A model generated the notes under the pieces. The model did no database searches and had not been told where the DNA came from. It worked only from the letters and a program-made list of their open reading frames with translations. This document shows, in pieces, positions 47,262 to 55,360 of a stretch of 64,000 bases of DNA (the first letter of the stretch is position 1; every line of letters begins with the position of its first letter). This DNA comes from JBKBII01 sp046299415 (GTDB taxonomy: Bacteria > Pseudomonadota > Gammaproteobacteria > Ectothiorhodospirales > Ectothiorhodospiraceae): NCBI GenBank assembly GCA_046299415.1, contig JBKBII010000005.1, forward strand, positions 174,234-238,233, given 5' to 3'. Both the position numbers and the translations under genes were made by a program.

Positions 47262-48463
47262 GACTCGCCCCGCGGATCGCGACTCACCCGCGACATCCCC
47301 TCAGCGGCCTCCACAGCTGCGTCGTCCCCAAACGACTCATCGCCGCCAGACTCGCCAGAACCCGAAAACTCAAACTCATCGCCACCGCGAGCGGCCAGCA
47401 CCCGCTCGAGCAAAGCCGGGGCCAGGCGTTCAAGCGTTCGACGAGACGCAACCCGTCCACGCGGCGTTCGGTGCAAAAAGCCCTGCTGAATCAGATAGGG
47501 CTCGACGACCTCCTCGAGCGTCCCGCGGTCCTCGTTCAACGCCGCAGCCAACGAGTCGACACCCACTGGCCCACCATCAAACCGCTCAACGATCAACTCC
47601 AGCAAACGACGATCCTGCGCATCCAAACCATCCGCATCAATATCGAGCATATCGAGGGCCGCCGCCGCAATCGTCGGCTCGATCACGCCCTGGCCTCGTA
47701 CCTCAGCAAAGTCACGCACCCGACGCAGCAACCGGTTTGCGATACGCGGCGTTCCCCGCGCGCGTCGAGCCACCTCGAACGCCCCCTCGCAGGTACACCC
47801 CACGCGCAAAATCGCCGCCGCACGCTCGACGATGCCCGCCAGGTCCGTGACCGAGTAATGCTCCAGCCGCTGCACGATCCCGAACCGATCGCGCAGCGGC
47901 GCCGACAACAAACCCGACCGCGTAGTCGCGCCCACCAGCGTGAACGGCGGTAAATCCAGCTTGATCGAACGTGCCGCCGGGCCCTCGCCGATCATGATGT
48001 CGAGTTGGCCGTCCTCGAGCGCCGGATACAGGACCTCCTCAACCACCATCGGCAATCGATGAATCTCGTCGACGAACAGCACGTCATTCGGTTCCAGCGA
48101 CGTCAACATCGCCGCCAGATCCCCCGGTCGTTCGAGCACCGGGCCCGAAGTCGAGCGCAAACCAACGCCGAGCTCTGCGGCCACAATCTGAGCCAGCGTC
48201 GTCTTGCCCAGCCCCGGCGGCCCCGCGATCAGCACATGATCCAGTGCCTCTCCACGGGCCCGAGCCGCAGCGATGAACAAACCCATCTGCTCGACCACGC
48301 GCGGCTGCCCGTGATAATCCGCCAAGCGCTGAGGGCGCAGGCGACGCTCATCCCCCGACTCCCCAAAGCCTGCCTCTGGCGCCAACCAGGCGCTCCGCCC
48401 TTCGAGTGAATCAGCCTCTGACCGCAAATCAGAACGACCCGCGACGGGTGGCTTCGCGCTCAT
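47258..48463 (-). CDS. ruvB: Holliday junction branch-migration helicase RuvB
   Basis: 401 residues against about 336-350. The core is typical: LRPQRLADYHGQPRVVEQM, Walker A LIAGPPGLGKTTLAQIVA, Walker B NDVLFVDEIHRLP, sensor LVGATTRSGLLSAPLRDRFG, and the C-terminal winged helix VEPYLIQQGFLHRTPRGR. RuvB is the AAA+ motor that pumps DNA through the RuvA-bound junction. An extra ~45-residue N-terminus and an acidic ~50-residue C-terminal tail (GGDEFEFSGSGESGGDES) are unusual. It overlaps ruvA by 4 nt (ATGA) and ybgC by 4 nt (GTGA). Confidence 0.97.
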   Translation of the reverse strand: MSAKPPVAGRSDLRSEADSLEGRSAWLAPEAGFGESGDERRLRPQRLADYHGQPRVVEQMGLFIAAARARGEALDHVLIAGPPGLGKTTLAQIVAAELGVGLRSTSGPVLERPGDLAAMLTSLEPNDVLFVDEIHRLPMVVEEVLYPALEDGQLDIMIGEGPAARSIKLDLPPFTLVGATTRSGLLSAPLRDRFGIVQRLEHYSVTDLAGIVERAAAILRVGCTCEGAFEVARRARGTPRIANRLLRRVRDFAEVRGQGVIEPTIAAAALDMLDIDADGLDAQDRRLLELIVERFDGGPVGVDSLAAALNEDRGTLEEVVEPYLIQQGFLHRTPRGRVASRRTLERLAPALLERVLAARGGDEFEFSGSGESGGDESFGDDAAVEAAEGMSRVSRDPRGES

Positions 48464-49443
48464 CGTGACGACACTCCCCGGCGCGGTGACCGGCGGCGCG
48501 GCGCACTCACCCCGGCATCACCCGGCTCGTTCGTATTCGCCTCGTCATCCACCGGCGCGGGGTTCGATTCATCTGACGCCGCATCGCTGACCTCGGCACC
48601 GCTGTCGATCACGGACCCGCGCTGAGCGACTTTCAGTGACCCAGAACCTGATGCAGGCTCTGACACCGAGCCTGGAGCCGCACTCGAGCCAGAGCCCGGG
48701 CCCACCCGCATTCCTGCGCCAGATGCGCCCGCCATCGCCGAGGCACGGCCCAGTACCGTCGACCGCAGAGCCGCCCGTACCCAAGCCTCGGCCGGCTGCT
48801 CGACGAGACTCGCATCCGCTCGCACGGTCGCCAACATACGATCAATATCGGCCGATTTGTAACCCAAAACCTCAAGCGCCGCCCGCACATCGGTCTCGCG
48901 GGCCGAACCCTCGTCATCATCGCGAGCGCGCGCCACCCCCTCACGCCCGCGCGCATCGCCCGCCCCCTGAACCACGCGTTCGAGTTTCCCGGCCAACTCG
49001 AGCACCACCCGCTCAGCGGTCTTTTTGCCGATACCCGGGATACGCGTCAACGCCGCAACGTTACCGGACTCGATCGTCTGGACCAGCTCGCCTGCGCTGA
49101 AGCTGGATAACATCGCCAGTGCCAGACGCGCACCAATACCGTTGACACGAATCAAGCGCCGAAACACATCGCGATCACCACGGGTGGCAAAACCGAACAG
49201 CAGCTGCGCATCCTCACGCACAACCAAATGCGTGTACAGGATCATTTCAGACGACCGCGCGACCCCGCCTGCAAGCCCCCCCGGCGCCACCGCGACCTCG
49301 GCCACGGCCCGAGACGCAAGGGTGCCAGCGCCAGGCACCTGCACGGTGATCGGCACCTCGAGCTCATAGCCAACGCCGCCAACATCGAGCGTCAGCGTCT
49401 GTAAGTCGCGATACACGACGGTTCCGCGCAGCTGTCCAATCAT
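48460..49443 (-). CDS. ruvA: Holliday junction DNA helicase subunit RuvA, with a long disordered tail
   Basis: 327 residues against about 200 in relatives. Domain I (OB) begins MIGQLRGTVVYRDLQTLTLDVGG (here read in two parts, MIGQLRGTVV and LTLDVGGVGYELEVP) and carries a ~25-residue insert before EMILYTHLVVREDAQLLFGF. Domain II has the helix-hairpin-helix motifs VNGIGARLALAMLS and IPGIGKKTAERVVLELAGKL. Domain III (ETDVRAALEVLGYKSADIDRML) normally ends the protein by contacting RuvB. Here about 100 further residues follow, rich in Ser, Gly, Pro, Asp and Glu and ending RRRSPRRGVSSR. RuvA binds the four-way junction. Confidence 0.96.
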   Translation of the reverse strand: MIGQLRGTVVYRDLQTLTLDVGGVGYELEVPITVQVPGAGTLASRAVAEVAVAPGGLAGGVARSSEMILYTHLVVREDAQLLFGFATRGDRDVFRRLIRVNGIGARLALAMLSSFSAGELVQTIESGNVAALTRIPGIGKKTAERVVLELAGKLERVVQGAGDARGREGVARARDDDEGSARETDVRAALEVLGYKSADIDRMLATVRADASLVEQPAEAWVRAALRSTVLGRASAMAGASGAGMRVGPGSGSSAAPGSVSEPASGSGSLKVAQRGSVIDSGAEVSDAASDESNPAPVDDEANTNEPGDAGVSAPRRRSPRRGVSSR

Positions 49444-49620
49444 TTACAGTCCCAGTCGACGCCTCATTGACAATCCGATGACACGATAAAAACAAAGACC
49501 ACCCTTCAGCAAAAACCGCAAGCAACCCTCGTGCGACGAGCATCCGGACCGCGTCGCATGTTCGCGGATCACGAACCGAGGGCGCCGCCCCAGACGACCG
49601 CGTCCGGTCAAAGACCACGG

Positions 49621-50244
49621 TCACCCTTGCTCGGGCACCGTCACCCAACGGCGGCTCCGGCGCCTGCCCGAACGCGCCGGAGTCTCGCCCACTGCCTGAG
49701 CAGCCGTCGCCGTAGTGGCTCGCCGTGTTAGCGCCGCAACCGGCTGCTGATGAGCGTGATAGAGCGCCACAGCCAAGGCATCGGCTGCGTCAGCAGGCGG
49801 TGGCTCGTTCAGCGCAAACAGCTGCTGCATCATGAACCGGACCTGCGCTTTCTCGGCGCGACCTGATCCCACCGTCGCCAACTTGATCGCCCGCGGCGCG
49901 TACTCGAACACCGCCAAGCCGGCTTGCGCTGCCGCCAATAACACCACGCCACGAGCCTGCCCCAGCTTCAGCGCAGAGTTGACGTTGCGCGCCACGAACA
50001 CCGACTCGACTGCAAGCTCGCCCGGCGCATACGTCGCAATCACCGCCTGCAAACGGTCGTACAGCTTCGCCAGGCGCGGCCCCGGTTCGCCACCACGCCC
50101 AAGCCGCACGGCCTCTGCCATGCACGCGCGAGTCCGCGCACCATCGCGCTCGACCACAGCGATACCCGCCACCTGCGAACCCGGGTCAACGCCCAGAATG
50201 CGCGTGACGCCCGCTGCTGCCAACGCGACGCAGTCTCGCGTCAC
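49621..50244 (-). CDS. ruvC: Holliday junction resolvase RuvC
   Basis: I choose the GTG at 50244, one nt after the yebC stop, giving about 207 residues. The frame is open to 50319, but there it only overlaps yebC. Active-site acids are in ILGVDPGSQVAGIAVVE (Asp), LAVESVFVARN (Glu) and DAADALAVALYHAHQ (Asp pair). RuvC nicks Holliday junctions symmetrically. The C-terminal ~45 residues after the last helix are Arg/Ala/Thr-rich and longer than usual. A 177-bp gap separates it from ruvA. Confidence 0.96.
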   Translation of the reverse strand: MTRDCVALAAAGVTRILGVDPGSQVAGIAVVERDGARTRACMAEAVRLGRGGEPGPRLAKLYDRLQAVIATYAPGELAVESVFVARNVNSALKLGQARGVVLLAAAQAGLAVFEYAPRAIKLATVGSGRAEKAQVRFMMQQLFALNEPPPADAADALAVALYHAHQQPVAALTRRATTATAAQAVGETPARSGRRRSRRWVTVPEQG

Positions 50245-50245
50245 C

Positions 50246-50992
50246 CTAGCCCGCAGCCTCCAGCGCCGAATCTGAAAAATCCGCGTTCGAATAGACGTTC
50301 TGCACGTCGTCGAGATCATCGAGCATGTCGAGCAGCTTCAGCACGGCAGGCGCCTGCTCATCATCAATCGGTGCCGCGACCTCCGCCCGCATCGTCACCT
50401 CGTCACTCTCAAACTCGAGGCCCGCCGCCCGCAACGCATCGCGTACCGCCTCGAATGCATCCACCGATGTCAGCACCTCGATCGAGCCATCATCGGCGAT
50501 CTGGACATCATCCGCCCCGCCCTCGAGCGCGGCCTCCATCACCGCCTCATCATCGGTTCCGGCAGCAAAGCTGATCACGCCCCGCTTCTCGAACAGATAC
50601 GCCACCGAGCCATCGGTGCCGAGATTACCGCCGCACTTGGAAAATGCATGGCGCACCTCCGCCACGGTGCGATTGCGATTGTCCGTCAGGCAATCCACCA
50701 ACACCGCCGCCCCGCCCGGCGCATAACCTTCGTAGCGAACCTCCTCGTACGTCTGCCCCTCGAGCTCGCCCGCGCCGCGTTTGGCTGCCCGCTCGATCGT
50801 ATCGCGCGTCATGTTCGCGGTCAGTGCCTTGTCGATCGCCAGACGAAGACGCGGATTCGTCGCCGCATCCGATCCGCCCATCCGCGCCGCTACGGTGATT
50901 TCCTTGATCAACTTGGTGAACAGCTTGCCGCGCTTCGCATCCTGCGCGTTTTTACGATGCTGAATGTTCGCCCACTTGCTATGCCCTGCCAT
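50246..50992 (-). CDS. yebC: YebC/PmpR family protein (TACO1 type)
   Basis: The ATG at 50992 gives 248 residues and the invariant start MAGHSKWANIQHRKNAQDAK. Further signatures are FTKLIKEITVAARMGG, ANMTRDTIERAAKRGAGE, YEGYAPGGAAVLVDCLTDN and GGNLGTDGSVAYLFEKRG. Members are described as transcriptional regulators (PmpR) or as translation factors easing poly-proline stalls (recent YebC/TACO1 work). The position aspS-(gap)-yebC-ruvC is conserved in gammaproteobacteria. It lies 1 nt upstream of ruvC. Confidence 0.96.
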   Translation of the reverse strand: MAGHSKWANIQHRKNAQDAKRGKLFTKLIKEITVAARMGGSDAATNPRLRLAIDKALTANMTRDTIERAAKRGAGELEGQTYEEVRYEGYAPGGAAVLVDCLTDNRNRTVAEVRHAFSKCGGNLGTDGSVAYLFEKRGVISFAAGTDDEAVMEAALEGGADDVQIADDGSIEVLTSVDAFEAVRDALRAAGLEFESDEVTMRAEVAAPIDDEQAPAVLKLLDMLDDLDDVQNVYSNADFSDSALEAAG

Positions 50993-51256
50993 GCGGTCCC
51001 CGTTTGGTTCCAATCCAATCAAAACTCGACGAAACATCAATCTTAGCCGAGCCCTACCGCCACAGCGGAGGTCTCTCGCATCATCGACCGGCCGGTCGAT
51101 CCGCACCTGTCGAGGCCTCCATCAGCACCGAGCACAGGCGCGAACACCAAGGACCGCAAGCATGCAGCCACCAACACGCCAACGATTCGCCGATTCACCC
51201 GTGCCCGCCACCGGCCGACCACGCAGCCCGATTGAGCCAACGTGCCGCCATGCGCG

Positions 51257-51988
51257 TCAATCTGATGCCGACTCGCGGCGAATGCCGGGCGTCTCTCCAT
51301 CTGCAATGCAAAGCAAAAACTCGATCAGCGTCTGCGCTACCAATCGATTCACGACCAGCCCCATGTGGCCCGTCGCGAACGACCGATGCTCGACGACATC
51401 CTCTGCACGGGTCTCGCTCAGCGCAACGGTACCGTCGTTCGGAATGGCGAGACCGTGAGTCAGCCAGCGCGACCATCCCGGCCGCACACCGGCAATCATC
51501 AAAGTCGGCACCCCGCGCACCAAAGGACTCCTTCCATCCAGCCCTCCCGACCACGCGCAGCCCAGCCACCGCCGCCGCCAGCCGCCCTGTTCGAACAAAC
51601 GCCGCGCCACAGCCGACCCTGCCAGCGGGCTACCCAAAAACACCACGGCACTCACCCGCGCTTCGGGACGACGCGCGCCGCAAGCCGCAGCGGACGTATC
51701 GCTGCGCGACGACGGCACGGCCATCCCCCCATCGGGTTCTGTCGACCCCGCCAAACCGGCCACTGCATGCCGAATCACATGTCCACCGAGTGAATGGCCC
51801 ACCAAAGCGACCGATCCGTCGATTTCGCGCAGCTGATCCGCCAGACGCCGGCCAGCCTCACGCGGCGCCTCACGCCGGGATCGATAGCGAAACCTCTCAA
51901 CCACGAAGCCCGCGCGTCGGAGCCGCAACCCCAGCAACACAAGCTCGAGGCCCGTCATGTGCCAACCGTGGACCAGCATCACCCGCAT
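51257..51988 (-). CDS. Alpha/beta-fold hydrolase (PGAP1/lipase-like)
   Basis: The ATG at 51988, with AGGTGGGG upstream, gives about 243 residues; a GTG at 52021 is the alternative. It starts MRVMLVHGWHMTGLELVLL, the HG oxyanion motif of alpha/beta hydrolases. The nucleophile elbow is VALVGHSLGGHVIRHAVAG with Ser. FLGSPLAGSAVARRLF and PNDGTVALSETR (likely acidic residue) follow, and ATGHMGLVVNRLV near the end carries the probable catalytic His. A low-complexity insert (about 80-110) precedes the FLGSP strand. The substrate is unknown. It lies between aspS and yebC on the same strand; similar small hydrolases occur beside aspS in some gammaproteobacteria. Confidence 0.82.
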   Translation of the reverse strand: MRVMLVHGWHMTGLELVLLGLRLRRAGFVVERFRYRSRREAPREAGRRLADQLREIDGSVALVGHSLGGHVIRHAVAGLAGSTEPDGGMAVPSSRSDTSAAACGARRPEARVSAVVFLGSPLAGSAVARRLFEQGGWRRRWLGCAWSGGLDGRSPLVRGVPTLMIAGVRPGWSRWLTHGLAIPNDGTVALSETRAEDVVEHRSFATGHMGLVVNRLVAQTLIEFLLCIADGETPGIRRESASD

Positions 51989-52155
51989 CGCCGCATTCCC
52001 CACCTCGCGAGCCTCGTCCACCGCCCGCGCATCACCGAGCCCTGGGTCGGCTGCGCCTCAGACCCGGCGGATTCAGCCAAGCGCTACAGCAACCATACGC
52101 AAACCAGGATGCCGCAATCGCCGGTGCGAAACCCCAGAGCGGCGCCCGGATCACA

Positions 52156-54015
52156 TCACGGCTCGAGCGACGGCATCGCATTCGCAGCCTGATCCGCAAC
52201 CACCGGCTTCTGCCGCAGCCGCACGCCCAAATCCTTGAGCGCCGCGTCCGGAACCGGCGCTGGCGCGTCGGTCAACGGGCAGCCCGCACTCTGCGTTTTC
52301 GGGAACGCCATCACATCACGAATGCTCGAGCCACCCGCCATCAGCATGATCAAACGATCCAGCCCGAATGCCAGCCCGCCGTGCGGCGGCGCGCCGAACT
52401 CCAGCGCATCGAGCAGAAAACCGAACTTGTCGCGTGCCTCGTCCGCGGTAATTCCGAGCACCTCGAACACGGTCGCCTGCAAAGCCGGCTGATGAATACG
52501 GATCGAACCACCGCCCACCTCGGTACCGTTGAGCACCATGTCATAGGCCCGCGACAGCGCCGTCTTGGCATTCGCCCGCAGATCCTCGGCCGCATCTACT
52601 GCCGGCGCGGTAAACGGATGGTGCAGCGCGTAGAACCGCTGCTCCTTGCCATCCCACTCGAACATCGGAAAATCCACCACCCACAGCGGCGCCCAACCCT
52701 CGCGCACCCGGCCCAGATCGTGGCCCAGCTTCACCCGCAGCGCGCCCAGCGCCTCATTCACCACCGTAGCCTTATCGGCGCCAAAAAAGACCAGATCACC
52801 ATCCTGCGCGCCCGTTCGTTCCAGGATCGCCGCCACAACGTCCTCAGGCAAAAATTTCAGGATCGGCGATTGCAACCCTGCCGGCCCCTGTGCCAACGCG
52901 TTGACCTTGATATACGCCAGACCCTTCGCGCCATAGCGCCCCACGAACTTCGTGTAATCGTCGATCTCCTTGCGCGAGATTCGCCCCCCCTCCGGCACGC
53001 GGAGCGCCGCGATACGCCCCTCGGGATCGTTGGCCGGCCCCTTGAACACCTTGAACTCGACCGAGCGCATCACATCGGTCAACTCGGTGAACTCAAGATC
53101 GATGCGCAGATCCGGCTTATCCGACCCGAATCGCGCCATCGCCTCATGCCACGTCATCCGCGGGAACGGCTCCGGCAAATCGACGTGCAAAACCTCGCGA
53201 AACAGATGCCGCAACAGGCTCTCGGTGAGCCCCATCACGTCCTCTTCCGTCACGAACGCCATCTCAAGATCGAGCTGCGTGAACTCAGGCTGACGGTCGG
53301 CGCGCAGGTCTTCATCGCGGAAACAGCGCGTGATCTGATAGTAGCGATCCATACCCGCCATCATCAGCAACTGCTTGAACAACTGCGGCGACTGCGGCAG
53401 GGCAAAAAAACTGCCCGGATGGGTCCGGCTCGGAACCAGATAATCGCGCGCACCCTCAGGCGTCGCCTTCGTCAACATCGGCGTCTCGATATCGAGGAAC
53501 CCGCGATCCTCCAAAAACCGTCGCATCGCCCGCGTCACCTGAGCCCGCAGACGCAACCGCTGCTGCATGACCGGACGGCGCAGATCGACATAGCGATATT
53601 TCAGCCGCGCATCCTCGCCGACATGGTCATCGTCCAGCGGGAACGGCGGCGTTCTCGCCGCGTTCAACACCACAAGCTCCAGCCCCAGAACCTCGATCTG
53701 CCCGGAGCGCAGATCCGCATTCACCGTTCCCTCCGGGCGCCGCCGCACCCGACCGGTGACCTGCACCACAAACTCCGAACGCAACTGCTCGGCGCGCGCG
53801 AAGACCTCCGCTCGATCCGGATCGAACACCACCTGCACGACGCCCTCGTGATCACGCAGATCGACGAAGATCACCCCACCGTGGTCACGCCGCCGATTTA
53901 CCCAGCCAGCCAGGGTCACCGTCTGATCCAGCTCAACCTCGGTCACCGCGCCACAAAAATGCGTCCGCATCGGCAAAGTCGACGGGGTCAACCCCGTTTG
54001 CGCTTCTGTCAACAT
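52156..54015 (-). CDS. aspS: Aspartyl-tRNA synthetase
   Basis: I choose the ATG at 54015 (MLTEAQTG...). The family-like start MRTHFCGAVTEVEL is 15 codons further in (53970) and is also possible; the open frame extends to 54153. The N-terminal OB anticodon domain has LAGWVNRRRDHGGVIFVDLR (here up to DLR). Class II motif 2 is FRDEDLRADRQPEFTQLD and motif 3 is HGGLAFGLDRLIMLMAG. The bacterial GAD insertion domain lies between motifs 2 and 3. The long bacterial type often also charges tRNA-Asn. Nothing unusual in the catalytic core. Confidence 0.96.
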   Translation of the reverse strand: MLTEAQTGLTPSTLPMRTHFCGAVTEVELDQTVTLAGWVNRRRDHGGVIFVDLRDHEGVVQVVFDPDRAEVFARAEQLRSEFVVQVTGRVRRRPEGTVNADLRSGQIEVLGLELVVLNAARTPPFPLDDDHVGEDARLKYRYVDLRRPVMQQRLRLRAQVTRAMRRFLEDRGFLDIETPMLTKATPEGARDYLVPSRTHPGSFFALPQSPQLFKQLLMMAGMDRYYQITRCFRDEDLRADRQPEFTQLDLEMAFVTEEDVMGLTESLLRHLFREVLHVDLPEPFPRMTWHEAMARFGSDKPDLRIDLEFTELTDVMRSVEFKVFKGPANDPEGRIAALRVPEGGRISRKEIDDYTKFVGRYGAKGLAYIKVNALAQGPAGLQSPILKFLPEDVVAAILERTGAQDGDLVFFGADKATVVNEALGALRVKLGHDLGRVREGWAPLWVVDFPMFEWDGKEQRFYALHHPFTAPAVDAAEDLRANAKTALSRAYDMVLNGTEVGGGSIRIHQPALQATVFEVLGITADEARDKFGFLLDALEFGAPPHGGLAFGLDRLIMLMAGGSSIRDVMAFPKTQSAGCPLTDAPAPVPDAALKDLGVRLRQKPVVADQAANAMPSLEP

Positions 54016-54352
54016 GAAGAATCGATTCCCTGAAGTAAAACCCGCGCCACAGCGGACACCCGCCGCAGACAAAAGAACAGCAAAGCCTAAGCGCGCCCCG
54101 CAACCCCTGCAAGCCGGCCACCATCGAGCCGCCTCACGAGCGGCCCGACACACGAGCGCACATCCGCCACGGCGTCAACCAACTGCCGCGACCGACTGCA
54201 CCACAGCCCACTACACCCCAGCAATCGGCGACGACACCGATCACCCGCCACACCCATACCAGCCCGTGGACCCCGCGCATCGATCCTCAACAATTGGCGA
54301 TGATCGCGATAAATACGGAGTTAAAACACAACGCAGCGAGAGAACATGACCC
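54016..54352. other. Boundary between the core region and the CRISPR locus
   Basis: About 337 bp between divergent aspS and the WYL regulator gene. No gene, tRNA or evident attachment-site duplication. The last 60 bp are AT-richer (GATAAATACGGAGTTAAAAC) and probably hold the promoter of the regulator. A 5-codon ATG reading frame (54347) overlaps its GTG start. Confidence 0.45.
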
Positions 54353-55359
54353 GTGAGTAAACTCGACGAACTCTACCGCCTGCGTCGGCTGCTGGACGGG
54401 CGGCGCACCGGGCTCGCCCGCGCTGCGCTCATCAGCGAGCATGGTTTTTCGCGTTCCACCCTCGCCCGCCTGATCGCCGACCTGCGCGACCGCCTCGGCG
54501 CTCCGCTCATCCACGACAGAGAACGCGGCGGCTACCGTTACGACACCGCCGACGGCAGCCACGCCCTACCGGGCCTGTGGTTCACCCCCGCCGAACTGCA
54601 TGCCCTCGTCACCCTGAAACACCTGCTCGCCAATCTGGAACCTGGACTGCTCGACGACCACCTGCGGCCGCTGGAAGCCCGCATCGACAGACTTCTTGCA
54701 AGCCAGCACCTCGGCGCGGGCGAAGTCACCCAGCGCATCCGGCTTCTGGGCATCGCCTCGCGGCGCAAAAACCCGCGGCACTTCCAGGCCGTTGCCCATG
54801 CCGTCCTGCAACGTCACCGATTGCGCATCGACTACTACAACCGCGAGCGCAACCAAACCTGCCCCCGTGAAATTTCCCCGCAACGCCTCGTCCACTACCG
54901 CGACAACTGGTATCTCGATACCTGGTGCCATGAAAAAAAAGCCTGCGCATCTTCGCCGTCGAATGCATTCGCGCCGTCGAGCCGATAACCAAGCCCGCCA
55001 AAGCCGTCGCCAAATCCACCCTTAACCGCGAACTCGCCAGCAGCTACGGCATCTTCGCCGGCCAGCCCCGCGCCACCGCCGTGCTGCGATTCACCGCCCA
55101 GCGCGCCCGCTGGGTCGCCGATGAAACCTGGCACCCCGAGCAACAGAGCCGCTGGCTCGAAGACGGCCGCTACGAACTGCGGATTCCGTATTCCGACGAC
55201 CGCGAACTGCTGATGGACATCCTGAAATATGGGGCAGATGTCGAGGTAGTGGAGCCTGGCGAACTGCATGAAGCCATCAAAATATTGCTTGTTGCAGCTT
55301 TGAGCCAGTATGGAACAGGGATACGGGCAGTCTCAGATTCTGAGACTGCGCCCAAGTAA
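54353..55359 (+). pseudogene. WYL-domain transcriptional regulator, split by a -1 frameshift in an A8 run
   Basis: Two consecutive frames together encode one YafY/DeoR-like regulator of about 335 residues. Frame 1 (from the GTG at 54353) has an N-terminal helix-turn-helix (LYRLRRLLDGRRTGLARAAL, FSRSTLARLIADLRDRLGAP), the linker FTPAELHALVTLKHLLANL and the WYL segment HYRDNWYLDTWCH. After TGC CAT it meets GAA AAA AAA GCC (A8, 54933-54940) and then reads ACASS and soon stops at 54988. With one extra A, or a -1 slip, the reading continues as SLRIFAVECIRAVEPITKPA and on to LLMDILKYGADVEVVEP, the normal C-terminal WCX region, ending at 55359. It sits directly upstream of cas3. WYL proteins sense nucleotide ligands and regulate several phage-defence systems. 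The lesion may be real, programmed slippage or a sequencing error. Confidence 0.78.
55327..55349. promoter_or_regulatory. 23-bp perfect palindrome before cas3 (candidate operator)
   Basis: Arms GCAGTCTCAGA and TCTGAGACTGC flank a central T. The site ends 11 bp before the cas3 ATG at 55361 and lies inside the last codons of the WYL gene. With so short a loop it is more likely a dimer-binding operator than an RNA hairpin, though an RNA cruciform-like stem near the ribosome-binding site is possible. The WYL regulator encoded just upstream is the obvious candidate binder (inference). Confidence 0.55.
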
Positions 55360-55360
55360 T

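Noticed and set aside
51004..54033. A 1009-codon open frame on the + strand
   Set aside because: It lies antisense to aspS and the hydrolase gene. Long antisense frames are expected opposite GC-rich genes. Its translation is Arg/Pro/His-rich with no domain, while the reverse strand encodes clear AspRS motifs.
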